Shown here in pieces: positions 1-6,750 of a stretch of 14,199 bases of DNA. Within the stretch, counting starts at the first letter, position 1, and each line of letters opens with the position of its first letter. The position numbers and the translations under genes were made by a program. The stretch spans positions 1 to 14,199 of the forward strand of contig NZ_SRRZ01000163.1 of NCBI RefSeq assembly GCF_013179805.1. Direction: 5' to 3'. This DNA comes from Microcoleus asticus IPMA8 (GTDB lineage Bacteria; Cyanobacteriota; Cyanobacteriia; Cyanobacteriales; Microcoleaceae). The notes under the pieces are model-generated. The model made no database searches. It was not told where the DNA came from and worked only from the letters and a program-made list of their open reading frames with translations.

Positions 1-1467
1 CACCAAAACTCCGCCCCACTTCCGCCAAATCTGATTCGGCGCCAAAGTAAAAACACCCCACATCATCCCAAAAAAACAGCCCCAAATCGTACCAACAAAA
101 ATCGCCCCCAAAATAGCCCCACCGCCCTCAGCTATTACCGAATAAATCCCCCCGATCGCCGCCAAACACAAACTCCCCCAAACACCTCCCCAAGCAGCAT
201 CCTGAAAAATGCGCTCAAACTTGCCCGCGGGAACCCGAGGCGCAGGAGTCCGACTCCGAGAAGACATCGGCAGCGGTAGCAACGGCACTGCGTACTGGCC
301 GAGTTGACGCGGCAGCCCCGTGGCGGGCTGTAGCCGGCGCGCAGCGGGCTCCCTAACGACGGGCGGGGGTTGGGGCTTTTTACGCTTGATTTTCGCGGGC
401 TGCAAGTGCAATCCGTTGCTGACTGCTTGCCGCGAAGGAAACGGATCGCGGCCTTTGAGGAGTTTTGCCCGATCGCACCAAGGGCACCGATTCAGATGAT
501 TTCCGTATTTATGCTGACTGTTTTTGCTGCAAGTAATTAAAGAATCTTCCGCTTCCCGAATCGCATTCACCCAAGTTTTCGCATCCGGGCGCGCCGAAGG
601 ATTGGCGTGCCCTTCCTCAAAACAGCGGACAAACATTTGCCGCAGTCGGGGATGCAGCATCTCGAAAGGAGGCGCAGCCGGCATCGGGCGGTAGGGAATC
701 CGCTTCGTACCTGTAGGGAAATGGCCCGATCGAATTCTCGCTTCCAAAGCCGGCGGTTCGTCGCTACCGAGATAAACTCCCGAAAACGGGTGCGTACCTT
801 CCATCAGCAATTGAAAAATTAATACAGCTAAACCGAACAAATCGTGCTCAGGAGCTCGATCGATATCGCGGAAAGTCTGGCCCTGCAACTCCGGCGGTGT
901 AAACTCGGGTTTCCCCACAGGACACCGATAAACGTACCCCGTATAAGGATCGCGCACTTGAAACGAATCCGTGTCTACCAGCGTTACCAAGGCCGTATCC
1001 GTGACGAGAATGTTCGACTCGTTTACGTCGCCGATGACGTAACCCCTGACGTGGAGGGCATTTACAGCCGAGGCGAGATTTCTGGCGGTACGGTGGAGGT
1101 AAAGATAGTTAAACAGCGGTTTTTGTTCGCGCCTGGTTTTGGGAGTGTAGAAAGTGTGTACCGGCATCACTTTGTTGACGCGCGGCATCACAAAACCGAC
1201 AATTTTTTCTCGCCCGCCGACAGTATGCAGCAAATCGATCGGCCAAGCAATTGAAGCGTGTCCCGGTTCCGCGATCGGCGCATCCGGCGGCATACTGAAC
1301 ATGACTGTGAGTTTGTCGCCGTCTTCGTCTGTCGGTTTGTGGTAGATTTTTGCTACAAGGGACGAGTCTTGGGCGATCGGGTAGATGCGACCTTCACCGC
1401 CACTGGCGATCGCGGTTTTGGTGTCGATCGCAATCAGTTGTCCGCTAAATTGGCGCTGCAACTGCAT
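1..1467 (-). CDS. Divergent protein kinase of the TerY-P (VWA/PP2C/kinase) type, with zinc-knuckle tail; 3' end outside the window
   Basis: Reading leftwards from the ATG at 1467-1465, 489 codons stay open to base 1, so the C-terminus is missing. The sequence shows a kinase fold: glycine loop SGGEGRIYP (22-30), candidate ATP lysine K40 (LVAKIY), catalytic-loop equivalent IGDVNESNIL (145-154) with D147 and N152, a DFG-equivalent D165 (LVDTDSF), TPPEL in the APE position (190-194) and a DLFG helix near 209-212. Asn149 replaces the usual catalytic-loop lysine and DFG reads DTD; as I recall this is typical of this kinase branch. A short Cys/His cluster follows (C313, H324, CPWC 328-331, then DPFP), then a basic proline-rich linker (360-412) and a Gly-rich hydrophobic stretch (424-475) that could form two membrane segments. 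The start has only a weak GGA upstream. It lies downstream of the phosphatase and VWA genes, so it is probably the triad's kinase. Kinase assignment is confident; activity is not shown. Confidence 0.85.
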   Translation of the reverse strand, partial: MQLQRQFSGQLIAIDTKTAIASGGEGRIYPIAQDSSLVAKIYHKPTDEDGDKLTVMFSMPPDAPIAEPGHASIAWPIDLLHTVGGREKIVGFVMPRVNKVMPVHTFYTPKTRREQKPLFNYLYLHRTARNLASAVNALHVRGYVIGDVNESNILVTDTALVTLVDTDSFQVRDPYTGYVYRCPVGKPEFTPPELQGQTFRDIDRAPEHDLFGLAVLIFQLLMEGTHPFSGVYLGSDEPPALEARIRSGHFPTGTKRIPYRPMPAAPPFEMLHPRLRQMFVRCFEEGHANPSARPDAKTWVNAIREAEDSLITCSKNSQHKYGNHLNRCPWCDRAKLLKGRDPFPSRQAVSNGLHLQPAKIKRKKPQPPPVVREPAARRLQPATGLPRQLGQYAVPLLPLPMSSRSRTPAPRVPAGKFERIFQDAAWGGVWGSLCLAAIGGIYSVIAEGGGAILGAIFVGTIWGCFFGMMWGVFTLAPNQIWRKWGGVLV

Positions 1468-1567
1468 AGAATTCCGTTATGGGATAGAGGATTTGGAAGC
1501 CATCACTCAATAAACTTGACTTGCACATTAAATCTTACCTTTGTTATGACTTAGGCACGGGTGCGTC

Positions 1568-1630
1568 GAAACCGGGTTTTTCACCAAAAAAGGCGTTGCA
1601 GCCCGCAGATTCGGTAAAAAACCCGGTTTC
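1568..1630. repeat. 18-bp inverted repeat (AAACCGGGTTTTT hairpin)
   Basis: The left arm 1568-1585 (GAAACCGGGTTTTTCACC) and right arm 1613-1630 (GGTAAAAAACCCGGTTTC) are reverse complements with one mismatch, enclosing a 27-base loop. It lies between the RNase III-like gene and the kinase gene, so it could terminate or attenuate transcripts or stabilise RNA ends. No U-run follows on the transcribed strand, so a Rho-independent terminator is not supported. It also resembles dispersed palindromes common in this group. Confidence 0.65.
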
Positions 1631-1650
1631 TTGGGTCGGAGTGCGTCATT

Positions 1651-1684
1651 CGATTTTAGATTTTAGATTTTAGATTTTAGATTT
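1651..1684. repeat. Heptamer tandem repeat (ATTTTAG, STRR type)
   Basis: Four to five head-to-tail copies of the 7-mer ATTTTAG, introduced by CG. The same 7-mer recurs at 12089-12180 and 12490-12524. Short tandemly repeated heptamers are a known feature of filamentous cyanobacterial intergenic DNA. Confidence 0.85.
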
Positions 1685-1839
1685 ACACCACGGGTAAATC
1701 CGGGGGCTTGAGGATGCAAGGATTTTGGATTTTGGATTGATTCCACGGATAAATCACGTGGCGGGTACCATCAAGAAATTATTGGTCAGCCCTGTTTCTG
1801 TTAGTGGGATGGGCGTCCCGCCCGTCCGTGCTATCAAAA

Positions 1840-3609
1840 TTAAATGTGAACCAGCTTCAAATCCACCGACAATAACAACATTTTATCCTCAATTTTTTGC
1901 CTGACGGCCGGTGTCACCTGACAATTATCGCTGTTAAGGCATTCCACCAGCAAGTTGTGGGCGTAGTAATACTGTTTCAGCAAAGTTTTCTGTTGGGGGC
2001 AAAAGTTTCGATTGTAGCCGATCGCAGTTTTGAATTTTGCCAGCCAACAGCGACCGCAATCTTTGCGCCACTTTTTCCAGTTTTGCAAATCAGGCATCTG
2101 AGTCTGAAATTGTGCCAGCAGTTGTTTAAGTTCTGGTTCAATATCCAGCGCCAAAATGCCAACCAAGATATCCAGCGCATCATTATCAAAAGCCAATTTC
2201 AGAGACTCGTTAACCTCCGCAAATTCTACATTTTTTCGCGCCTTGGCCAAACAATTCCGAAACTTGCGAACTTTCGATCTATCAAACTTCAGACTCGGAT
2301 CGAGGACGCGAGTCAAAGCCAAATCGAGCACGCAAACTAAGGCCACATAAAAAGCGCGAATTTCCGCCGGTTTGAACTTCCTTTGCACTAACTGAGACTT
2401 GTGATTTGCCCAGATTAGCAACTGCTGCAAAGTTTCATCTTTAGCGGCCATACTGTCTAATTTTTGTTGCATCAGCAGCAAAAGTTCGTCAGCTGGTTGC
2501 AAAATGCTGACAACTCTCACAAATTCATTTTTCCACTTTTTGTCTGTAATCCGGCTGACCAATTCTGGCAGCGATTCTGGGTTGGCACTGTCAATCAGAT
2601 ATTCTGGTTGAGTGTCGGTTTCTTCTAGCAGTTCGTCAACTGCGCTTTTGATAAAGTTATCCACCAACCAGTCGCGGGTACGCGAGAAATTGCTCTCCAA
2701 TTCCAGGTAATGACTGCCTAATTTTGCCTTAAAGTCTTTGGGAAAAATCTCTTTAGCCACCAACATATTTTTCCAGCGACTTAGCTGGCTGGCGTTGCGT
2801 TCGGGAAAGCGGTTGTACAGATAGTCGATCGCGATCGCATCTAGAATATCCGCACCCAGGATTTCCCGCCGTTTCACCTCGTTTTCGGGTCCTATTTGTC
2901 GCCGCCGCTGAGTTAGATCCCGATGCTGGCTAACAGTTGGTTCAATCAAGTGCTGAATCAGCCAGTTTCCCCCACGGAAAAAATCGCGATCGAACTCCAA
3001 GTAAATCGCGCCAAACAAAGCCTCAAAAGTCTTCGCCAAAATTTTATTGTACTGACTTTCTTCTGTTTCTTTTCGATTCCAGACGCGCCAAGAGAGTTCC
3101 TTTAATTTCAAATTTTGTGCAAATTCCGCAACTTTTTTCGGGTCTGCTAAACGAGCTTTTAAGGTTGAGATAGCATCTGGATCGAGTTCTGGATATTCGC
3201 GGTACAGGTAATCAGTAACAACAGCACCGAAAATCGCTCCGCCTAAGAGTGACAGCCGTTTGTACTTAACCTCTTGCCAAGCGGGAGACTCTTCGGGGCG
3301 ATCGGGGTAATCGCTGGTATAGTAACGGCAGTTTAAGGCGATTTCCAGCAGTTTTGTCTGCTGAAAGCTGCAAAGGTCGATCGCTGCTTTAACTGCGTCA
3401 ATATCTACCTTTTTACTTTTTATTAGTTCTAATTCTTCTTCACATTTTCCCCACTTTTCCAACCAATCACCGCCAGCATCTTCAACATACCGATCCACAA
3501 AATCTACCCCGTAATTCATCCATTCATCCTGCATTTTTCTGGCGGCTTCCAGTTCTTCCCTGACTTTCTGCAAGTTATTTTCAACGGTGTTCGTACCTTG
3601 TACTGTCAT
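1840..3609 (-). CDS. Protein with two tandem degenerate RNase III domains, predicted catalytically inactive
   Basis: 589 aa from the ATG at 3609. The frame also allows a TTG start at 3675, but neither start has a ribosome site and the ATG fits better. After a charged, coiled-coil-like N-terminus (8-66) comes an RNase III-like domain (about 74-226). KRLSLLGGA (117-125) stands where the family has ERLEFLGDA, followed by VTDYLYREYP (131-140) and FEALFGAIYLE (195-205). The first Glu, the signature Glu and Asp and the later Asp (LAKTFEA, normally LADAFEA) are replaced; only E196 remains. A second, shorter copy (about 243-328) repeats the pattern: REILGADIL, IDYLYNRFP, then FKAKLGSHYLE and DWLVDNFI. 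It lacks about 40 middle residues and its FEA-equivalent Glu is Lys. Residues 330-589 look all-helical and I do not recognise them. I infer an RNA-binding or scaffold pseudoenzyme. It sits between phosphatase and kinase genes. Confidence 0.75.
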   Translation of the reverse strand: MTVQGTNTVENNLQKVREELEAARKMQDEWMNYGVDFVDRYVEDAGGDWLEKWGKCEEELELIKSKKVDIDAVKAAIDLCSFQQTKLLEIALNCRYYTSDYPDRPEESPAWQEVKYKRLSLLGGAIFGAVVTDYLYREYPELDPDAISTLKARLADPKKVAEFAQNLKLKELSWRVWNRKETEESQYNKILAKTFEALFGAIYLEFDRDFFRGGNWLIQHLIEPTVSQHRDLTQRRRQIGPENEVKRREILGADILDAIAIDYLYNRFPERNASQLSRWKNMLVAKEIFPKDFKAKLGSHYLELESNFSRTRDWLVDNFIKSAVDELLEETDTQPEYLIDSANPESLPELVSRITDKKWKNEFVRVVSILQPADELLLLMQQKLDSMAAKDETLQQLLIWANHKSQLVQRKFKPAEIRAFYVALVCVLDLALTRVLDPSLKFDRSKVRKFRNCLAKARKNVEFAEVNESLKLAFDNDALDILVGILALDIEPELKQLLAQFQTQMPDLQNWKKWRKDCGRCWLAKFKTAIGYNRNFCPQQKTLLKQYYYAHNLLVECLNSDNCQVTPAVRQKIEDKMLLLSVDLKLVHI

Positions 3610-3962
3610 AGTATTGATTTTGATGTATTTTGATTTTATTTCCAACAATTTCACCGCGATTAAATCAAATCTCAATTGAATTTAGGCCGTGTTGCTAGTT
3701 ATTTTACAAGATTGATTTGTACCCTAAATCTTCCCGTCGCTTAACCTTCGTATCAAACACCTGTTGCCGCCGTCTGGCAGACCCCTCCCGGAACTCGAAA
3801 AGGGGGAGGAATAATCTTGGTCTGTTTTCCCTTTTGCGGAAGCTGGCTGGGGGCTAGCTTTGTTGCATTGTCGAGAATTGTGCAATATGTGAGTTAGTCA
3901 AAATTTCTTTATTCACCGAGTTGGGAGCAGTCGAACTATTCTCAGCAGCATATCTGCTTGAT
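3610..3962. other. 353-bp spacer, no gene seen
   Basis: I find no plausible coding frame. CCTCCC (3784-3789) can pair with GGGAGG (3804-3809), but no U-run follows on either strand, so I do not call it a terminator. The leader of the RNase III-like gene must lie at the left end; no confident -35/-10 pair is visible. Confidence 0.45.
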
Positions 3963-4655
3963 TTACGGGAACTTGAGGTAACGACCTGCGGGCAAATTAT
4001 CGCTATTATATAATGCTATGTTAACTAACTGGTTCAGGAAATTTTCATCGTTTCTATCATAACTTAAAAATAATCCTCTGTCAATCCCCCAACCTTGAAG
4101 AGTTTGTTGCCAATTTTGATATTTTTGTTCAGAGAACTCATCCGAAAGAGTAGTCACTTGGATGCAGAGGGGCTGCTGTTGGCGGTTGCTAACGATCGAA
4201 TCGGTTGCCATAGAAAGATCGGCAACATATCGATACAAAACAGTACCTTGGCGATCGACAATTCGGGCTGCGATCGCTCGAATGACGATATCGTCAGCCG
4301 GATCGAATTTACCGGCTTTCAGTTTTTGTTTCCAGATGTAAAATTTGCGATCGTTTTCGCTCAGCCATTTAGGAAATAGATAGCTGTACCAATACTTTTC
4401 CCCCGGAGTCATTAACTCAAATGCGGCTTGCTGTTCTCTTCCTGAAGGTAGAGATTGAACTGCCAGCCAAACCTGAGAATCTCGGATAAGCTGCAGCAAA
4501 AAAGCCATCACAAATTTTTTAGCAGTTAGCGAACCGGGTTTAACATCTTTCACCCAGCGATTGATTTCATCCAATCTTCTCGCCAAACTCGGATCTATTG
4601 GATCTGCTTCGCTAATTAGGGAGTTGAGCTTATCCTTAATCTCTTGTGCTTGCAA
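3963..4655 (-). CDS. Unknown 230-aa protein, possible nuclease-fold C-terminus
   Basis: I do not recognise this protein. The best start is TTG at 4655: the frame is open back to a stop near 4704 and has no upstream ATG or GTG. A weak AGTAGGT lies just ahead. The N-terminal half (1-115) is helical and charged, with an amphipathic segment FVMAFLLQLIRD (48-59). Residues 120-200 read like alternating strands and helices: VIRAIAARIVDRQG (124-137), then D152-S-I, then PLCIQVTT (162-169), then RGLFLSYD (193-200). D...IQV followed by a strand resembles the core of PD-(D/E)XK nuclease folds, but the usual Lys is Thr168, so any activity is doubtful. A perfect TATAAT lies about 50 bp upstream. Position between the PP2C and RNase III-like genes suggests it belongs with the VWA/PP2C/kinase module. 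Gene reality is fairly sure; function is unknown. Confidence 0.7.
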   Translation of the reverse strand: MQAQEIKDKLNSLISEADPIDPSLARRLDEINRWVKDVKPGSLTAKKFVMAFLLQLIRDSQVWLAVQSLPSGREQQAAFELMTPGEKYWYSYLFPKWLSENDRKFYIWKQKLKAGKFDPADDIVIRAIAARIVDRQGTVLYRYVADLSMATDSIVSNRQQQPLCIQVTTLSDEFSEQKYQNWQQTLQGWGIDRGLFLSYDRNDENFLNQLVNIALYNSDNLPAGRYLKFP

Positions 4656-4705
4656 ACGACGACCTACTGTACAGACTAAAGCAGAATTGTTGACACCTCG
4701 ATTTT

Positions 4706-4711
4706 ATTATA
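4706..4711 (-). promoter_or_regulatory. Candidate -10 box for the 230-aa gene
   Basis: On the minus strand this reads TATAAT, about 50 bases ahead of the TTG start at 4655. At 17-18 bases further upstream there is no good TTGACA match, so it is a candidate only. It suggests the 230-aa gene can be transcribed separately from the PP2C gene. Confidence 0.35.
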
Positions 4712-4846
4712 GAACCGCGCAAAATTTTCACCGCTGATTAGGTTGAACGCATTAGACTTGTTGCAAAATTCAGAATCGGAAATTTTTAACCGCAGATCAA
4801 CGCCAATTCACGCAGATGGGTGTTGGCTTTGGCAAAATGTCTATTT

Positions 4847-5632
4847 TTAATTGTCCTGTGCCTCCGAACTCGAAAAAGTTGCTAACAATAATGTTAAGTC
4901 ATCATCGGTGCGTTCGGAAACGCGGGGCGATCGCAAAAATGACTCTAATTGCTGTTTCGCATCTTCTTCTTCTTTCCACTCGCCAGAAAACCGAAACAAA
5001 GGCGCAAAAAACGGCTTGTGCGGCGTGCCTTCCGGGATCTTGAGAGCTAGCATTTGCAAGCCGTCGGAAAAAACGGCTAAGTGCCGCAGTTTTTCCCGCA
5101 GTACCTGAAATTGCGCTGTTTCGATCGCATTCGGCGAAATCAAAAAGATAGTTTCGTTGATGTATTCGCCGCAGGGAGGTACAGTCAGGGCGATCGCATT
5201 TCCTGCACTGTCACCTGCTACCGCCGCACCGTCACCGATTTGAGCAACTGCGATTAATTCTGGCGTAGCAACAACCGCAATTAAAGTGCAGGCTAAATCT
5301 CTCGCAGCCACTTCCCGCACTGCAGCTTCTGCTTCCACCTGCGCCCGCGCAACTTGCAGTGATGCTGTCAAGAATACCTGCCATTCGCCGTCATTTTTAG
5401 GCAGGCTTTCCTGTTGCTGGCAAATCGTTTCGACAACCGCTTCCACAGCAATTTTTGCCCCAACTTCTGCGAGTGCTGCCGAACCCGCACCGTCGGCAAC
5501 CGCTGCCGCTAAAACACCGTTCGGCAAGAGACGCCAGCAGTGGGCATCTTGACAAGGCTGCGATCTTTTTTCGTGGCTCGTACCTATCACCGATGCCGCT
5601 ACAACTTGCCAATTAAAGGATGAATTCTGCAT
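4847..5632 (-). CDS. PP2C-type protein serine/threonine phosphatase
   Basis: 261 aa, ATG at 5632 with AAAGAG about 7 bases ahead. The order of motifs is that of the compact PP2C_2-type family, metal-dependent phosphatases that remove phosphate from Ser/Thr. Visible are the N-terminal S19-H-E and CQDAH with D29, the metal site VADGAGSA (45-52; D47), CTLIAVVA (115-122), QIGDGA (131-136; D134), FSDG (188-191; D190) and the C-terminal TDDDLT (242-247). All expected metal-binding acidic positions are present, so it should be active. DGAGSA in place of DGHGG is usual in this subfamily. No signal peptide or membrane segment, so it is cytoplasmic. It follows the VWA gene and precedes the kinase, as in TerY-P triads, where it probably opposes the kinase. 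The family is certain; its substrate is inferred. Confidence 0.9.
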   Translation of the reverse strand: MQNSSFNWQVVAASVIGTSHEKRSQPCQDAHCWRLLPNGVLAAAVADGAGSAALAEVGAKIAVEAVVETICQQQESLPKNDGEWQVFLTASLQVARAQVEAEAAVREVAARDLACTLIAVVATPELIAVAQIGDGAAVAGDSAGNAIALTVPPCGEYINETIFLISPNAIETAQFQVLREKLRHLAVFSDGLQMLALKIPEGTPHKPFFAPLFRFSGEWKEEEDAKQQLESFLRSPRVSERTDDDLTLLLATFSSSEAQDN

Positions 5633-5741
5633 TAATTACTCTTTAACTCAAAACTTCGTAAATTCACAACTATGCAAAGTCTGAACGGGTTTATTTATCC
5701 CTAATTACAGCACTTTTCTGGGTTCGTAGGTACTAGCCCTT

Positions 5742-5770
5742 GTAGGGGCACGGCACTGCCGTGTCCCTAC
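5742..5770. repeat. 29-bp palindrome, family member 1
   Basis: Arms of 14 bases (GTAGGGGCACGGCA and TGCCGTGTCCCTAC) around a single C pair with one mismatch. Related palindromes, each followed by CCCTAC, are at 11541 and 14069. This one lies between the PP2C and VWA genes. Confidence 0.75.
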
Positions 5771-5781
5771 GGCACTCTTAC

Positions 5782-5844
5782 TAATGACTAATGACTAATG
5801 ACTAATGACTAATGACTAATGACTGATGACTGATGACTGATGAC
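5782..5844. repeat. Heptamer tandem array TAATGAC x6 then TGATGAC x3
   Basis: Nine exact 7-bp units with no interruption, six TAATGAC followed by three TGATGAC. The array reaches the stop codon (5844-5846) of the VWA gene, so it forms the start of that transcript's 3' region. Its sequence differs from the ATTTTAG arrays elsewhere in the window. Unit number is likely to vary between strains. Confidence 0.95.
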
Positions 5845-6506
5845 TAAACTGTTCCCCATCCGGGTGGTGGCAGTGCTACTTGTTCATCAATTTTTGAGTG
5901 AGAAACTCTCTGCATACTAGCCGACAGCCAGATGAACATCTCTCTAAAGTCTAATCCTCTCAATTTTACAGGCGTGCGCTCGACAATTTGCCCGAGACGG
6001 GCGATATTAGCACCTTCCACTCCGACTGCAAAAAATGCCACGCGCTTGTTAGTTTCTTCCTCTTTAATCCGCTGTGCTGCTATTTCCACAACATCGTCTG
6101 ATTCACCTTGAGGTTCGCCGTCGGTAATCATAAATACCCACGGGCGGTAGTAGGTAATGCCGTTGTTGCGGTATTCGGATTTGCGGGCCGCAATGGTATC
6201 TAATGCTAGCTGAATCCCTGCGCCCATGTGGGTTTGTCCTTGAGCTGTCAGCAGCGGCGTCTCGAACTGGTCGGCGGTCACGAAGTCTTGCACGACTTTG
6301 ATATGATTGTCAAATGAAATAATCGCGACTTCGACTCGCTTTTTAGCTAGTTCGTCTTTAATTAGGTCATTCCTAAAAATTTCCAGCCCCTCATTCAAGG
6401 CATCTATGGGTGCGCCTTGCATGGAGCCGGAGGTGTCCAGCAGGAGGACGCAGGGACAGCGCGGCTCTGGGTTTTCGGCAAATTCTACGGCTTCGTCTAG
6501 TCTCAT
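5844..6506 (-). CDS. TerY-like von Willebrand factor A domain protein
   Basis: 220 aa, ATG at 6506 with no obvious ribosome site. The whole protein is one VWA domain with an intact metal-ion-dependent adhesion site: DTSGSM (24-29), T92 in QGQTHMGAG (90-97) and D129 in MITDGEP (126-132). Features of the TerY branch include RVEVAIISF (57-65), the GITYYRPWVF block (116-125), FFAVGVEGAN (158-167), FIWLSASMQ (191-199) and the C-terminal LPPPGW. TerY proteins are cytoplasmic VWA proteins tied to tellurite/stress (Ter) systems; with a PP2C and a kinase they form the TerY-P triad, where the VWA protein probably serves as the metal-dependent binding partner. There is no ter cluster (TerC, TerD) in this window, so I give no gene symbol. 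It is first of the five co-directional genes, with an inverted repeat upstream (6544-6576). Confidence 0.92.
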   Translation of the reverse strand: MRLDEAVEFAENPEPRCPCVLLLDTSGSMQGAPIDALNEGLEIFRNDLIKDELAKKRVEVAIISFDNHIKVVQDFVTADQFETPLLTAQGQTHMGAGIQLALDTIAARKSEYRNNGITYYRPWVFMITDGEPQGESDDVVEIAAQRIKEEETNKRVAFFAVGVEGANIARLGQIVERTPVKLRGLDFREMFIWLSASMQRVSHSKIDEQVALPPPGWGTV

Positions 6507-6543
6507 GGTTCGGGGTTGACCTGGGAGTGGCTCGATTTCTAGG

Positions 6544-6576
6544 TTTGTTACTTTACTGTATCAAGTCAGTAACAAA
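6544..6576. promoter_or_regulatory. 9-bp perfect inverted repeat upstream of the VWA gene
   Basis: TTTGTTACT (6544-6552) and AGTAACAAA (6568-6576) are exact reverse complements 15 bases apart. They sit 38-70 bases ahead of the VWA start, in the divergent spacer shared with the Uma2 gene. Arm length and spacing fit a dimeric repressor site, but no regulator gene is in the window. Confidence 0.4.
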
Positions 6577-6622
6577 TTTAAGTGCAAATTGCTAGGGCGA
6601 TCGCATTTTACCATTTGCGTCA

Positions 6623-6657
6623 ATCGATTTTCGATTTTCGATTTTCGATTTTCTATT
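6623..6657. repeat. Heptamer tandem repeat (ATTTTCG)
   Basis: About four units of the 7-mer ATTTTCG, beginning ATCGATTTTCG and ending in TATT, in the divergent spacer between the VWA and Uma2 genes. One base differs from the ATTTTAG unit used at 1651 and 12090. Confidence 0.85.
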
Positions 6658-6750
6658 AAAGAATAGGATAGCTGCGGTCAAAAACAGAAATTTGCTGCTT
6701 GCCGTGGTACGATCGACAAATTGCCTGCCTGGAAAATCTGGGTAAATATT

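Larger units (their letters stand above)
1468..1839. other. 372-bp gene-free spacer with dispersed repeats
   Basis: No convincing reading frame on either strand. The spacer contains a strong inverted repeat (1568-1630), a heptamer array (1651-1684), a short GATTTTG repeat near 1722-1737, two related stretches CACGGGTAAATCC (about 1689) and CACGGATAAATCA (about 1744), and a GGGCGTCCCGCCC self-complementary stretch (about 1811-1823). The kinase leader would lie at its left end, but I see no clear promoter hexamers. Confidence 0.6.

Noticed and set aside
844..1554. Plus-strand frames of 98-136 codons opposite the kinase gene
   Set aside because: They are the complement of a clear kinase-coding region and carry no motif.
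3610..3675. 22-residue N-terminal extension of the RNase III-like protein from TTG at 3675
   Set aside because: No ribosome site, and an ATG follows in frame; the extension is AT-rich and not protein-like.
3782..3809. Rho-independent terminator at the CCCCTCCC/GGGGGAGG stem
   Set aside because: The stem is short and interrupted, and neither strand has a U-run after it.
5782..5844. CRISPR array
   Set aside because: The 7-bp units are contiguous with no spacers; the same applies to the other heptamer arrays and to the 24-bp repeats at 7663, which have only a 4-base gap.
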